DNA from: Ignavibacteriales bacterium
GTDB lineage: Bacteria; Bacteroidota; Ignavibacteria; UBA10030
Direction of reading: 5' to 3'
DNA: 64,000 bases
NCBI GenBank assembly: GCA_026390575.1
Contig: JAPLFR010000016.1
Span: forward strand, 470,737-534,736
A program made the translations under genes and the position numbers. Shown piece after piece: positions 50,241 through 58,676 of this stretch (position 1 is the stretch's first letter; each line of letters begins with the position of its first letter). Under the pieces are notes generated by a model. The model made no database searches. It saw nothing but the letters and a program-made list of their open reading frames with translations, and was not told the origin of the DNA.

Positions 50241-51149
50241 ATGGCAGTATCTGAAAATATGATCAATTCAAATTATCAGGCTCAAGAGACTAACATTAAA
50301 AAAATGGTGCCTGAAAAAGAGCAAGTTCTTTTCCACATCAAAAATCAGAATTGTGCTGCCTACAGGTTGATCAGTGAACCGCTGGAATTCCTAACACCTT
50401 TTTTTGATTCCAGCAAAACATGGTTGACTGTTGGAGATTACAGCGGCTTAGAGGCAAATTATTTACGGCAGAGGAATCAACGTGTCGTAGCATCGGATCT
50501 CTCTGATGCCATACTCAAAGAGGCACAGTCTGATGGACTTATTAAAGAGTACAGCAAGCAAAATGTCGAGCGATTGACGTACAACGACAACTCCTTTGAT
50601 TATGTCATTTGTAAGGAAGCATTCCATCATTTCCCGCGCGCCTATTTAGGTTTGTATGAAATGTTACGCGTCAGCAAATCTGCCACAGTGCTTGTCACAG
50701 AGCCAATTGATATACTTTCTAAAATGTCGTTTCTTGTGCTGATGAAAAATATATGCGACAAAATCAATCCTTTATTCATTAATAGAATCTGGAAGAATCG
50801 CTTTTCGTGGGAATCTGTCGGGAATTATGTTTTTAAAATATCAGAACGTGAGATCGAAAAGATTGCAATGGGAATGGGATTACCTTGCATTGCATTTAAA
50901 CGGTATGACCATTTTAAAAGCCATACAACGATAGATGGAATTATGGATGTTCCGATCAATCAAAAGCTTTACAGGAAAATAAAACTCAAATTAGCGATGA
51001 GAAGCTTCATCAGCTCAGTAGGCATTATTCCCCATGGTTCGTTGTGCTGCGTTGTATTTAAGGAACAACCAGGTGAAAAAGTACTACTGGGCATGAAAGA
51101 CCGAGGATTTATTATTATCCCCTTGCCTAAGAATCCTTATCTGGTATGA
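50241..51149 (+). CDS. Class I SAM-dependent methyltransferase
   Basis: 302 residues. The SAM-binding strand reads WLTVGDYSGLEANYLRQR at about residues 68-85, with Tyr-Ser in place of the usual Gly-rich loop, then VVASDLSDAILKEA and DYVICKEAFHHFPRA. The FHH after motif IV matches Methyltransf_11 enzymes. The C-terminal 100 residues (FKRYDHFKSHTTIDG) are not recognised. It is the last plus-strand gene of the glycan cluster and faces the minus-strand GT4 gene. Substrate unknown. Confidence 0.82.
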   Translation: MAVSENMINSNYQAQETNIKKMVPEKEQVLFHIKNQNCAAYRLISEPLEFLTPFFDSSKTWLTVGDYSGLEANYLRQRNQRVVASDLSDAILKEAQSDGLIKEYSKQNVERLTYNDNSFDYVICKEAFHHFPRAYLGLYEMLRVSKSATVLVTEPIDILSKMSFLVLMKNICDKINPLFINRIWKNRFSWESVGNYVFKISEREIEKIAMGMGLPCIAFKRYDHFKSHTTIDGIMDVPINQKLYRKIKLKLAMRSFISSVGIIPHGSLCCVVFKEQPGEKVLLGMKDRGFIIIPLPKNPYLV

Positions 51150-51188
51150 GATGGGATAAAACCAACAAGTACGATCAACGAAAAAGTA

Positions 51189-52454
51189 TTATCGTGCAGT
51201 GATGCTGCTAAGAATTTTAGCCAAACCCCTAGAAATTTCTTTTCTATTAAATCTCTGTACGCTTTTCAAATCGGTCTGGAAGTAATGCAGCTGTTTAAAG
51301 AATTCCCCGCCGTCCGAAGCAAGCGGAAAGATCATTCCCGCCTTTGTTTCTTCTAATATCTTTTGAACTTCTTCGTTGCCATCGCCAAAAGCCAGAATGG
51401 GTTTTCCGGAACGAAGGTACTCAAACAGTTTGCCGGGCACATGCCGCCTTTCCGATGCACAAACTAACAGATACGATGCCCTGCTTACTTCTTCAATCAT
51501 TTCTTTGTATGGCAGGAAGCCCTTGAATTTTGTCTGGCCGAGTAACCCTGCGTCATTCAGCGACTGTCGAATTCCGGGACCGACCGTCCCGACAAAGACT
51601 AATTTAAGATTTCTTCCGTTATCTATTTCCTTCCGAAGAGTCTTCCAAAGGTTTTGCGGATTTTGATGATCGTAAATATTTCCTGCGTGTAAAAGAATTT
51701 CCTCGTCTTTCGAGCGCTTTGGTGTATATGACTGAAACGCTTCTTCGTCATAACCCCAATAGAGAACCTGAGATTTATTCTGGATTGATGGATACTGTCG
51801 AATGTAATCTTTCTTCATAGACTCGGTTACAAACACCACTTGTCCAGCATTTTCAGCGACAGATCGCTCAAACCGACGATCCATGGCGAGGGTGAGCCTG
51901 CCTCTCTTGAATCCTTGGTAATATGAAATATCTACCCACGGATCGATAAAAACAGGAATATGCGGAATTCCGGAAACCTGACTCAACTTTTTTCCAACGA
52001 GGAGCGTTGTATGCGGCGGGCCTATGGATACGATCGCTTCAATATTTTCTGATTTAAGGATTTGCTTTCCTTTGCGGACAGCATTCCAGTACCATCCGAT
52101 GCGCGCATCCGGAATAAATAAATTCATCCGTATCCAGACAGAAAGCTGATGCCGCAATCCTCGATTTGTTGTCGATATTGTTTCCGATGCTGTCAACGGC
52201 GAGTTCTTTTCTTTTCCCAATAAGCGGCGGTAAATGCGAAATGGTTCCAGGGCATGAGCGGTAAAAACTTTCAGGCTCGGGTCAACTTCCTTTAACAGTG
52301 AATCATCTTTTTGGGAAAAAGTATCTTCGTCGGCAGTAAGAACAACCGGCTGCCAGCCATACCCCGGAAGGTGCTTGATGATCTTCAACGGCCAATGGAG
52401 CGTCGCTTTGCCTGATGGAGGCCAGAAATATGTGATGAATAAAACCTTTTGCAT
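51189..52454 (-). CDS. GT4 family glycosyltransferase
   Basis: 421 residues from the ATG at 52454; the frame stays open upstream through the terminator of the next gene, which argues against the longer start. The N-terminal LFITYFWPPSGKATLHWPLK is typical of the WbuB/GT4_WbuB-like group. Later features are SIGPPHTTLLVGKKLS, the donor domain with LLHAGNIYDHQNPQNLW, and RHVPGKLFEYLRSGKPILAFG. It is on the opposite strand to the rest of the glycan cluster and closes it, so it has its own promoter. Acceptor and sugar unknown. Confidence 0.88.
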   Translation of the reverse strand: MQKVLFITYFWPPSGKATLHWPLKIIKHLPGYGWQPVVLTADEDTFSQKDDSLLKEVDPSLKVFTAHALEPFRIYRRLLGKEKNSPLTASETISTTNRGLRHQLSVWIRMNLFIPDARIGWYWNAVRKGKQILKSENIEAIVSIGPPHTTLLVGKKLSQVSGIPHIPVFIDPWVDISYYQGFKRGRLTLAMDRRFERSVAENAGQVVFVTESMKKDYIRQYPSIQNKSQVLYWGYDEEAFQSYTPKRSKDEEILLHAGNIYDHQNPQNLWKTLRKEIDNGRNLKLVFVGTVGPGIRQSLNDAGLLGQTKFKGFLPYKEMIEEVSRASYLLVCASERRHVPGKLFEYLRSGKPILAFGDGNEEVQKILEETKAGMIFPLASDGGEFFKQLHYFQTDLKSVQRFNRKEISRGLAKILSSITAR

Positions 52455-52515
52455 AAATAAGTGTGCTAATGTACTCTGAATCTCATGGAATGTCAAAAAA
52501 CTTCGTTTATGATTT

Positions 52516-52559
52516 CCTAAAAACCAATGGCTTCCCTCACTCCTCGTGAAGGAAGCCAT
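52516..52559 (-). terminator. Terminator after the M28 peptidase gene
   Basis: On the minus strand, the 9-bp stem ATGGCTTCC / GGAAGCCAT with a 15-nt loop is followed by TGGTTTTTAGG. It lies 27 bp after the peptidase stop and separates that gene from the GT4 gene further along the same strand. Confidence 0.8.
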
Positions 52560-52585
52560 GATGTGTTCTCAACTTGATCGTGTTC

Positions 52586-54208
52586 TTATCGAGCCGTTGG
52601 CAATGGCATCGGTTTACGCGGGAATAACGAATCGCGCATAGCCGCATTGTAAGCACACATTGCCATGATTGAAGCGGCTTGCTTCATATCATCCTCAACA
52701 AGTCGTTCATATACATCCATATTGGCATGACGCGTTCGAGAACCGTAGTCCATTTGGTCTTGAATAAATTGAAATGCCGGAAGTCCTACAGCGTCAAACG
52801 ACAAATGATCTGTACCTCCAGTATTAATAACTGAGAGTGTCTGCGCAGTGGGATCTGCAAAAACAGAAAACCACGAACGGAAGATAGCTCTTGTTGCTTC
52901 GTTTCCCTGCAGATACATTCCGCGTACTCTGCCGCCGCCATGATCGTTATTAAAATAGACACAGAATAAACTGTCTTCCGGTTTAACGATTAGCGGGTCG
53001 GAGGCATTCATCCCCTGACCACGACCAGTATCAGGCCGTTCAGCGTAATGGTTTCTCACATAGGCACGCGAACCGAGCAGTCCCTCTTCTTCGCCTCCCC
53101 ATAATCCAACACGAATAGTACGCCGCGGCTGCAGACCGAGTTTCTTGAGAATACGAATTGCTTCCATGCATACTGCAACACCACTGCCATTATCTGTAGC
53201 ACCAGTTCCGGAATGCCATGTATCAAAATGACCTCCAATGAGCACAACTTCATTCTTTAAATCTGTTCCGGGGATTTCAGCGAGAATATTAAAACTGGAA
53301 TCAACGTTAGATGGTTCTACATCAAGCCGCATTTCTGCTTTCACACGGGTTTCTTTTTGAAGAGCACGAACCATTCTATTGTAATGCTCTGCAGCAACGG
53401 TCACTTGAGGAATGAGTGGAGATGCATCGGCCTCGTAAGGATTTTTTCGCGTACTGGTAAAATCACCAGGTATCTGCTGCGACTGCGGTACGACAGCGCC
53501 TTGAACATACAATAATGTTCCGTCATCGCCAGGATTCGCATCGAGGATTGCTGCCGCTCCTTCCTTTTGGCAGAACTCCACTTTCTTCGTATAAAAGAGT
53601 ACCCGCTGCATAGAAGCTGAATCAGGCTGCGGACGGCCGAATTTGCCTTGACCAAAGGCATTTCGGTTCGCGAGATTGAGAAGCACCGAATCGGCCTGGC
53701 GCGCGGCATCCGGTTGAAAGTGCGGCTTCACTGAAACAGGTTCGCTGATCAAGACAAGATTGCCTTTCAGTTTTCCATGAAATTTTGCAAGTTCTTCTTC
53801 AGTTGCTGCATTCAGAAAAATCACTTCACTTGAAATTGTTCCTTTCGTGCCTGGCGACCAGGCTCTTGGATACGCGATCACCGGAAACACCTGAGGCTCT
53901 GTCACATTGAAATAAAACTTCTTGAGACTCCATCCTTTTCCTACCGGGCTGAAATTTTCAAAATGTATATTTTCTGCACCGAACTCCTTTAGCTTTGCAG
54001 CAGCCCAATCGGCGGCTTTGCGGTATTCCGGCGACCAGTTGAGGCGCGGCGCATACACATCCGCCAGCCAGCTGGAAATCTCCATCACCTGTGAATGGTT
54101 CATCCCCTCGTCTTTAATCTTTACAATAGCCGCAGTATCGAGTTTTTCCTGCGCCGCTGATAGCTGCACACATGCTGCGATAAGAAGAATAATGAAGATG
54201 CGATTCAT
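52586..54208 (-). CDS. M28 family zinc aminopeptidase, exported
   Basis: 540-residue peptidase with a signal peptide (FIILLIAACVQLSA, cleavage near residue 19). A PA-like insert lies at about residues 120-260. The catalytic zinc domain follows, with the first zinc ligands in GGHFDTWHSGTGATDNGSG, the Glu pair in GLWGGEEEGLLGSRAYV, and late GTDHLSFDAVGLPAFQFIQD carrying a final His ligand. Homologues include carboxypeptidase Q-like and aminopeptidase S/Y-like exported enzymes. With the S46 peptidase elsewhere in the window this points to external peptide use. It is a single-gene unit with its own terminator. Confidence 0.93.
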   Translation of the reverse strand: MNRIFIILLIAACVQLSAAQEKLDTAAIVKIKDEGMNHSQVMEISSWLADVYAPRLNWSPEYRKAADWAAAKLKEFGAENIHFENFSPVGKGWSLKKFYFNVTEPQVFPVIAYPRAWSPGTKGTISSEVIFLNAATEEELAKFHGKLKGNLVLISEPVSVKPHFQPDAARQADSVLLNLANRNAFGQGKFGRPQPDSASMQRVLFYTKKVEFCQKEGAAAILDANPGDDGTLLYVQGAVVPQSQQIPGDFTSTRKNPYEADASPLIPQVTVAAEHYNRMVRALQKETRVKAEMRLDVEPSNVDSSFNILAEIPGTDLKNEVVLIGGHFDTWHSGTGATDNGSGVAVCMEAIRILKKLGLQPRRTIRVGLWGGEEEGLLGSRAYVRNHYAERPDTGRGQGMNASDPLIVKPEDSLFCVYFNNDHGGGRVRGMYLQGNEATRAIFRSWFSVFADPTAQTLSVINTGGTDHLSFDAVGLPAFQFIQDQMDYGSRTRHANMDVYERLVEDDMKQAASIMAMCAYNAAMRDSLFPRKPMPLPTAR

Positions 54209-54327
54209 AAGAAATAATCCTTCCGAATTAAATTCATACGTTTAATGTACTGTGAATCCTATGGAATGTCAAAAAAGAATGGAACAATGATGGAGAAGAA
54301 CTATTCGGCGAATATTCAAAACGTATC

Positions 54328-54912
54328 CTACCGAACCATCCCAAACATTTTATTTTTTGCAGTCATCTTTAAAAAGTACTGAAGACGTTGCTTAAATACA
54401 TCCGGACGGATTCTTGATCCATCGATCCATCCGGTGCGGATATGTTTGTAGGATTCTGGAAATTGTTTGAAATTCTTCCACACAAGTGGATCTGATTTCA
54501 GTGCATCAAGGATATCCTGCGGAATAATAAATTTCTTTACTCTCGCCGACTGTTTTGAGCTATCCGCTTCTTTTTCCATGTGATGCTGAATGATTTCGAG
54601 TCCGAAGCGAGTCATCTTTTTCGCTTTGATCAACCGGCGCACGCGTTCCTTGTTCATCTCTGAAAGTTTGCTGTTTTTCCTTCTGGGACTAAATCGCTGC
54701 AGGTAGGATGTTTCATCTTTCGGTTTCAGCGTGCTGTCTATCCAGCCGTAGCAAAGCGCCTCCTCCACGGCATCATTGTACGGAATGCGTGGTTTGCCGC
54801 TGTTCTTTTTATAGTAGATAAGCCAGATTTCCGGTTCCGATCGATGGTTCTTTGCTAACCACGACCGCCATTGTTTTCTGTTAGCAGCGTAAAAGGTTTT
54901 ACCGATCTTCAT
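54328..54912 (-). CDS. YdeI/OmpD-associated family protein
   Basis: 194-residue cytoplasmic-looking protein with an N-terminal YdeI domain (FYAANRKQWRSWLAKNH, IWLIYYKKNSGKPRIPY, EALCYGWIDS, SYLQRFSPRRKNSKLSEMN). Family members are implicated in envelope stress and bacteriocin or peptide resistance, without a known reaction. The C-terminal part contains IPQDILDALKSDP and a short DUF1905-like helical end. It stands alone, with a 219-bp AT-rich interval upstream. Confidence 0.88.
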   Translation of the reverse strand: MKIGKTFYAANRKQWRSWLAKNHRSEPEIWLIYYKKNSGKPRIPYNDAVEEALCYGWIDSTLKPKDETSYLQRFSPRRKNSKLSEMNKERVRRLIKAKKMTRFGLEIIQHHMEKEADSSKQSARVKKFIIPQDILDALKSDPLVWKNFKQFPESYKHIRTGWIDGSRIRPDVFKQRLQYFLKMTAKNKMFGMVR

Positions 54913-55131
54913 ATGCTATTAGACTAATAAAATATATGTACGTGAAGAGAATCGCATAGGAAAAATATTACTCAGTATTCCATTCAACCGCAAGTGCCTT
55001 ACGTGTTCAATCATTCCGAACGAAATGTTGGAACGAAAACTCATTTATCTATTGTTACAATTTCTGAATATGGTACTTGAATTTATCCAATATAGCTCAC
55101 CTCATCACTATTCAAAGGAAGGGCACAATTT

Positions 55132-55554
55132 ATGCCTAAAACACTCGTTCAAAAAGTCGTGTTCAAGAACGCGACTGTGAAAGATCTTTACGATCTCTAT
55201 ATGGATGCTAAGAAGCATTCATTAACAACTGGGGCTCCTGCACAAATTTCGGCTAAAGAGGGGAGCACCTATTCTGCGCATGACGGCTATATCAAAGGCA
55301 AAAATCTTCGGCTCATTAAAGACAAGCTTATCGTCCAGACATGGCGGGCAAGTGATTGGAGCCCAGATGATTATGATTCAACGTTTATTATTACGTTGGA
55401 GCAAGAAGGAAAGAATGCCGTGCTGCACGCGATTCACGCAAATGTTCCCGATAAACATGCAGAAGGAATTGACAAAGGATGGCACGAATATTATTGGGAG
55501 CCTTGGAAAAAATATCTTGCCGGAAAACCTTTAATGAAATCACAGAAGATGTAG
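55132..55554 (+). CDS. SRPBCC / AHSA1-like domain protein
   Basis: 140-residue single-domain protein of the START-like helix-grip fold, with the AHSA1 pattern: VVFKNATVKDLYDLYMDA at the start, GAPAQISAKEGSTYSAHDG, and DSTFIITLEQEGKNAVLHAI, ending in GWHEYYWEPWKKYL. Bacterial members are thought to bind a small hydrophobic ligand; a chaperone role as in eukaryotic Aha1 is not established. An AAAGGAAGG RBS precedes the start. No operon partner. Confidence 0.9.
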   Translation: MPKTLVQKVVFKNATVKDLYDLYMDAKKHSLTTGAPAQISAKEGSTYSAHDGYIKGKNLRLIKDKLIVQTWRASDWSPDDYDSTFIITLEQEGKNAVLHAIHANVPDKHAEGIDKGWHEYYWEPWKKYLAGKPLMKSQKM

Positions 55555-55584
55555 AAAGTATATTCACTGAACTCCATTCTTCAT

Positions 55585-55668
55585 TTAAGGAGTAGAAATC
55601 CGATAACAGCTTCATCATTAAGAGTCAATTTGAATCCACTCCTGAACTGGAACCATTTTACTCCTTAA
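55585..55668. repeat. 10-bp inverted repeat between AHSA1-like and DUF5131 genes
   Basis: TTAAGGAGTA at 55585-55594 is mirrored by TACTCCTTAA at 55659-55668, 64 bp apart, between two convergent genes. It could be a weak long-loop terminator or the ends of a tiny mobile-element remnant. No gene lies inside. Confidence 0.4.
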
Positions 55669-55701
55669 GAGCTTGATTCCGTTTCATGAATCAACGAGCA
55701 A

Positions 55702-56496
55702 TTATTCAAGAATGGAATCAGTTTCGACAGGGAGAGGAGTAGCATTTTGCCTTAAGTGAGGTATCGGCATTTCATCATAAGTTTTTCCAAAAAGTTCACG
55801 ACCCGCTTCCTTCTTGCGAACACCGCCCCATTGTTTGAAGAAGAACGGAACTTCTGCGCCAGAGGCGCATCTGCCTTTGGCAGACATTTCCTGGCAGCGA
55901 CGTTTGATTTGTATGACCCATTCGTGTTTCATGGGTCTTGCTTTGGGACCCGATTCGCCACCGACTATTACCCAATCAATTCCTCTAAGCGGAAGTTTTG
56001 AGATTGGACCAAGAAGTGGTTCCAACGAAAGAAATCGAACAGCAGCAGGAACTTTAATCAGTTCACGTATGCGGTCTGTATATTCTTGGGATTCAACACT
56101 CACACCCATCCAGACATTTTCGGGCCACGGCAGATAGGGTGCTATGCGCACTAATCGATCCGATCTTTTTGTGAGTATCTGGAACGTATGCCAATGTGCA
56201 CGTTTCATTGTATCGAAGACTTTCACAAGAAAATCGCTTGGCACATCTTTATGAAATAGATCGCTCATGGAATTCACAAAAATCACTCGTGGTTGTTTCC
56301 ATTCAAGCGGCAATTCGACAATATCTTCCTGGAGGGTTACTTTAAATCCATTTCGATACCGGAACGAACCCATTGCTTTTAAGCGATTTGCCATACGCTC
56401 AGCATAACAGTTCTTGCAGCCGGGACTGATTTTGCTGCAGCCAGTTACAGGATTCCAGGTAGATTCAGTCCATTCTATGGAAGAGAGTTGGGACAT
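55702..56496 (-). CDS. DUF5131 / phage Gp37-Gp68 family protein
   Basis: 264-residue protein with a radical-SAM-like three-Cys motif near the N terminus ([15 protein letters not shown]) and the typical [15 protein letters not shown] start. Further family blocks are [57 protein letters not shown] and FFFKQWGG. The function is unknown; members occur in phages, defence islands and with three-Cys-motif partner proteins. Between RRCQEM and [10 protein letters not shown] this copy carries about ten extra residues ([11 protein letters not shown]) encoded by two adjacent palindromes. Only 10 bp separate its start from the broken RAYT gene upstream. Confidence 0.88.
   Translation of the reverse strand: MSQLSSIEWTESTWNPVTGCSKISPGCKNCYAERMANRLKAMGSFRYRNGFKVTLQEDIVELPLEWKQPRVIFVNSMSDLFHKDVPSDFLVKVFDTMKRAHWHTFQILTKRSDRLVRIAPYLPWPENVWMGVSVESQEYTDRIRELIKVPAAVRFLSLEPLLGPISKLPLRGIDWVIVGGESGPKARPMKHEWVIQIKRRCQEMSAKGRCASGAEVPFFFKQWGGVRKKEAGRELFGKTYDEMPIPHLRQNATPLPVETDSILE
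55856..55884. repeat. Two adjacent perfect palindromes inside the DUF5131 gene
   Basis: GCGCCAGAGGCGC at 55856-55868 and TCTGCCTTTGGCAGA at 55870-55884 lie one base apart. They are in frame within the coding region and encode the extra residues noted for the DUF5131 protein. The arrangement looks like a small palindromic element that inserted without breaking the reading frame. Confidence 0.75.
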
Positions 56497-56506
56497 TTAC
56501 ACAAAC

Positions 56507-57018
56507 TCAAGTTTTGTTTGGATTCTCTTCGTCAAGAAACCATTTGAGTGGATTATTGATGATATAGTCTCTTATGTTATCTAATTCTTTATCGTTGCGA
56601 ACAATCCGATCATAAAATAAAGGTTGCCATCGAAAATCTGCGTATCCAGAATCGTGAACACGTTTTGTGGTAAGTGCTTTATAGTCAACTTTGGATTCTT
56701 CATTAATGGGAAATTCTTTGTAGGGATTTGATTAATCAAATCCCTACCCTCGGTAATAACAATAATTACATGAACATGATTCGGCATTATCACATACTCA
56801 TCCAGATTAACTTTAGAAAAATGCTTGGGTATTTCTTTCCAACAATTTTCTACTATTTCACCAATCGGTGACAATTTTATTTTTTCTTCTATCCCTTCCC
56901 CCAAAAAACACTTCCTGTCGTATGTACAAATAGTAACAAAATATTCACCGGGTTGTGAATAATCATATTCTTTTAATCGAATGGATTTACGATGGTGAAC
57001 GAGAGAATTGAATACCAT
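56507..57018 (-). pseudogene. REP-associated tyrosine transposase (RAYT, IS200-like), frameshifted
   Basis: Y1-type HUH transposase related to IS200/IS605. The N-terminal frame has HHRKSIRLKEYDYSQPGEYF, VTICTYDRKCFLG and the HUH motif VIMPNHVHVIIVI. After about FPLMKNPK the family sequence continues in another frame: TKRVHDSGYADFRWQPLFYD, then RIVRNDKELDNIRDYIINNP with a stop at 56507. The region that normally joins the two is shortened, so a small deletion and a frameshift have both occurred, and the catalytic helix after the HUH motif is affected. RAYTs process short palindromic REP sequences. A perfect palindrome lies inside this gene, and more palindromes flank it. Confidence 0.88.
56720..56747. 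repeat. 28-bp perfect palindrome inside the RAYT gene
   Basis: The half-site GTAGGGATTTGATT is followed at once by its exact reverse complement, giving a 28-bp loop-less palindrome. It encodes the GRDLINQIPT segment after the HUH domain. This kind of embedded palindrome could be a REP-like site carried by the transposase gene itself. Confidence 0.85.
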
Positions 57019-57145
57019 TGAAATTACTTTTTCTCTTCCTAGGAATGAACTATTAATAAATTATTTATTCCATATTATTGATTTGTTCTTAAAATCAATT
57101 TCCGACAACCCGCCATATTAAGCTTATACAATATCTATATGTCTG

Positions 57146-57553
57146 TTATTTCTTTTTTCCACAATCATTACAATATCCTTTATGAACACAAATCACACCT
57201 CCACATTTTGTGCAAGCCCATTTTATATTTTCACTCTTTAAAAATTTTCTAACACCGAAATTTTTAATGGTTTCAAGGTTTTCGATCATGCTCATAGAGT
57301 ATTTGGTTTGGTACCTCTTGTCTAAATATTTCAAATTATCGCAGGGGAAATTTCTGCATTCATAACAAAATTTTGCTTTGCCATCACGAAATATTGTGCA
57401 GTTCTTGATTTTACATCGAACACGGGTGATTGCTTTATAGGTGTCCGTTCCTCTGCAACCGGGACATTTATTTTTTTCTCTCAAATACGCCATACAAATG
57501 CCGCAGTTCATTCCGCAGGGGGCTACAAGAGAAAATTTATTCAAGGATTCCAT
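57146..57553 (-). CDS. DUF3795 domain protein, Cys-rich
   Basis: 135-residue protein with 15 or so cysteines arranged as likely metal sites: APCGMNCGICMAYL near the start, CPGCRGT, CKIKNC, CYECRNFPCD, and a C-terminal CTKCGGVICVHKGYCNDCGKK ribbon. This is the DUF3795 family, of unknown function, common in anaerobes and Bacteroidota. It may bind zinc or iron-sulfur clusters. The 127 bp between it and the RAYT start show no other gene. Confidence 0.87.
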   Translation of the reverse strand: MESLNKFSLVAPCGMNCGICMAYLREKNKCPGCRGTDTYKAITRVRCKIKNCTIFRDGKAKFCYECRNFPCDNLKYLDKRYQTKYSMSMIENLETIKNFGVRKFLKSENIKWACTKCGGVICVHKGYCNDCGKKK

Positions 57554-57920
57554 AATCAGCTGTTATTTTTTATTTGCCAAGACCGTTCCAACGGCAATGC
57601 TCATTTATTGCTGGATAAAGTACCAACCAACGAACATTTTTCATTTTCTCCTAACAGCTCCGTTAGGAGCTGCAGGTTTGTAATTATTTGCTCACACGAA
57701 ACAAACTCCATCGGAGTTCAACTCCTACGGAGTTGAAACTGCCTCAACTGTTTATGTTACAAACGTATGACACCTACGGTGTCATTTTATTATTATTTAT
57801 AACGTTCAATATCTGAGGCGTTAAATAGTTCGACTCCTTGGAGCTGTAACTATAACGTTACGTGCTTTATAAACGTCCGACTCTTACGGAGCCGTAGTAG
57901 ATTTCCTGACATCCACCTTC
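57554..57920. other. Intergenic region with palindromic repeats
   Basis: A 367-bp interval without a supported gene between DUF3795 and the S24-type repressor. Its second half holds a run of short palindromes listed separately; the first 100 bp show nothing recognisable. Since both flanking genes are on the minus strand, the repeats lie in the 3' region of the repressor transcript and could act as terminators or stability elements. Confidence 0.6.
57655..57896. repeat. Cluster of CTCCtacGGAG-type palindromes
   Basis: At least four perfect short palindromes with the same layout: CAGCTCCgttaGGAGCTG (57655-57672), AACTCCatcGGAGTT (57704-57718), CAACTCCtacGGAGTTG (57719-57735) and TGACACCtacGGTGTCA (57768-57784). 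Two degenerate versions follow near 57831 and 57879. The arms vary together so that pairing is kept, while the trinucleotide centre TAC or ATC recurs. Spacers share ACAAACGT/AAACGT-like words. This looks like a REP/BIME-type array. Confidence 0.75.
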
Positions 57921-58571
57921 TCACACACTCTTTATCACTTTGATCACGCGCCACATAAAGGTGACATCGCGTTTGCGCACGAGCATCGGTTCGTATTCCG
58001 GATTCAATGGAATGAGGTGAACGAACTGTTCATCGATCTTGATCCGCTTGACCGTATCTTCTTCGTCCACACGCACCACGCAGATGTCGCCGCTCTTTAC
58101 TTCATGCGTCGGGCTCACGACAATAATATCGCCGTTCTCAATGCGGGGAGACATGCTGTTCCCCTTCACTTCAAGCGCAAATGCGCCCGGATCCCGCACA
58201 TCGTCAACGGTGATATGCCGCTCGGCTTGTTCCGGATGAAAAATATGGCTCGGCGTTCCGCCGGGCACAGAAGCAAACAACGGCAGAGAAACAAGCGTCA
58301 CTTTTTTGTAGCGGCTTGTCGGCAGCGGGATAATCTTAGACTTGTGCAAATCAGTGGGAAGCATTTCCCCCTCTCCGGTGAGCAGCCAGCGGGCCAGCAC
58401 GCCGGTTGTTTTAGCGATGCGCATAAGGTAATTGCTGTCGGGAACCTGCTCGCCTTTTTCCCATCGCTGGACCGTGCGCGTAGCGATGTCAATCTTCGCA
58501 GCAAGTGTTCCCTGATCTAATTGTTTGAAGGAGCGCGCTTCCCGAATGCGTTGTGCAATTGTAGTTTTCAT
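57921..58571 (-). CDS. LexA/CI-like repressor (Cro/CI HTH + S24 peptidase)
   Basis: 216-residue transcription repressor that is predicted to cut itself when DNA is damaged. Residues about 7-66 form a Cro/CI-type HTH (LDQGTLAAKIDIATRTVQRW). The S24 domain covers about 95-212, with the catalytic Ser at about 139 in KGNSMSP and the catalytic Lys at about 175 in DTVKRIK. The likely cleavage site is the Gly-Gly at about 104-105 in FASVPGG, in place of the usual Ala-Gly. This is the phage-CI architecture rather than the winged-helix LexA type. It is divergent to the DUF559-RecA-like-PolB genes, and matching palindromes lie in both promoters, so it likely controls itself and that operon. Confidence 0.92.
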   Translation of the reverse strand: MKTTIAQRIREARSFKQLDQGTLAAKIDIATRTVQRWEKGEQVPDSNYLMRIAKTTGVLARWLLTGEGEMLPTDLHKSKIIPLPTSRYKKVTLVSLPLFASVPGGTPSHIFHPEQAERHITVDDVRDPGAFALEVKGNSMSPRIENGDIIVVSPTHEVKSGDICVVRVDEEDTVKRIKIDEQFVHLIPLNPEYEPMLVRKRDVTFMWRVIKVIKSV

Positions 58572-58586
58572 GTGATTTCCTCAAAA

Positions 58587-58600
58587 CGACATAAATGTCA
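58587..58600. promoter_or_regulatory. Operator site 1, in the repressor promoter
   Basis: CGACATAAATGTCA: the perfect arms GACAT/ATGTC surround an AA centre. It lies 16 bp upstream of the repressor start codon, near its expected transcription start, where a bound repressor would block transcription. It shares ACGACA-N4-TGTC with site 2. Confidence 0.75.
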
Positions 58601-58605
58601 CTACT

Positions 58606-58635
58606 AAGATAATGCATTATACACTGTATTGTCAA
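58606..58635 (-). promoter_or_regulatory. Candidate promoter of the repressor gene
   Basis: On the minus strand a perfect TTGACA (58635-58630) is followed after 18 bp by TATCTT (58611-58606). Operator site 1 lies just downstream, consistent with autoregulation. Confidence 0.5.
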
Positions 58636-58676
58636 GCTTTTTTAAACATTAGCGCTCCGTTCTTTGATTGACACTC

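Noticed and set aside
31956..52454. A complete Wzx/Wzy O-antigen or capsule locus
   Set aside because: A flippase and many transferases are present, but no Wzy polymerase, chain-length regulator or export porin was recognised, so only a general surface-glycan role is supported.
57655..57896. Possible CRISPR-like array
   Set aside because: The units are short palindromes with varying arms and irregular spacing, without identical direct repeats or equal spacers, and no cas gene is nearby.
58017..58520. Long open frame (167 codons) on the plus strand opposite the S24 repressor gene
   Set aside because: It is a codon-bias shadow of the repressor: no RBS, no domain content, and the minus-strand frame has clear HTH and S24 motifs.
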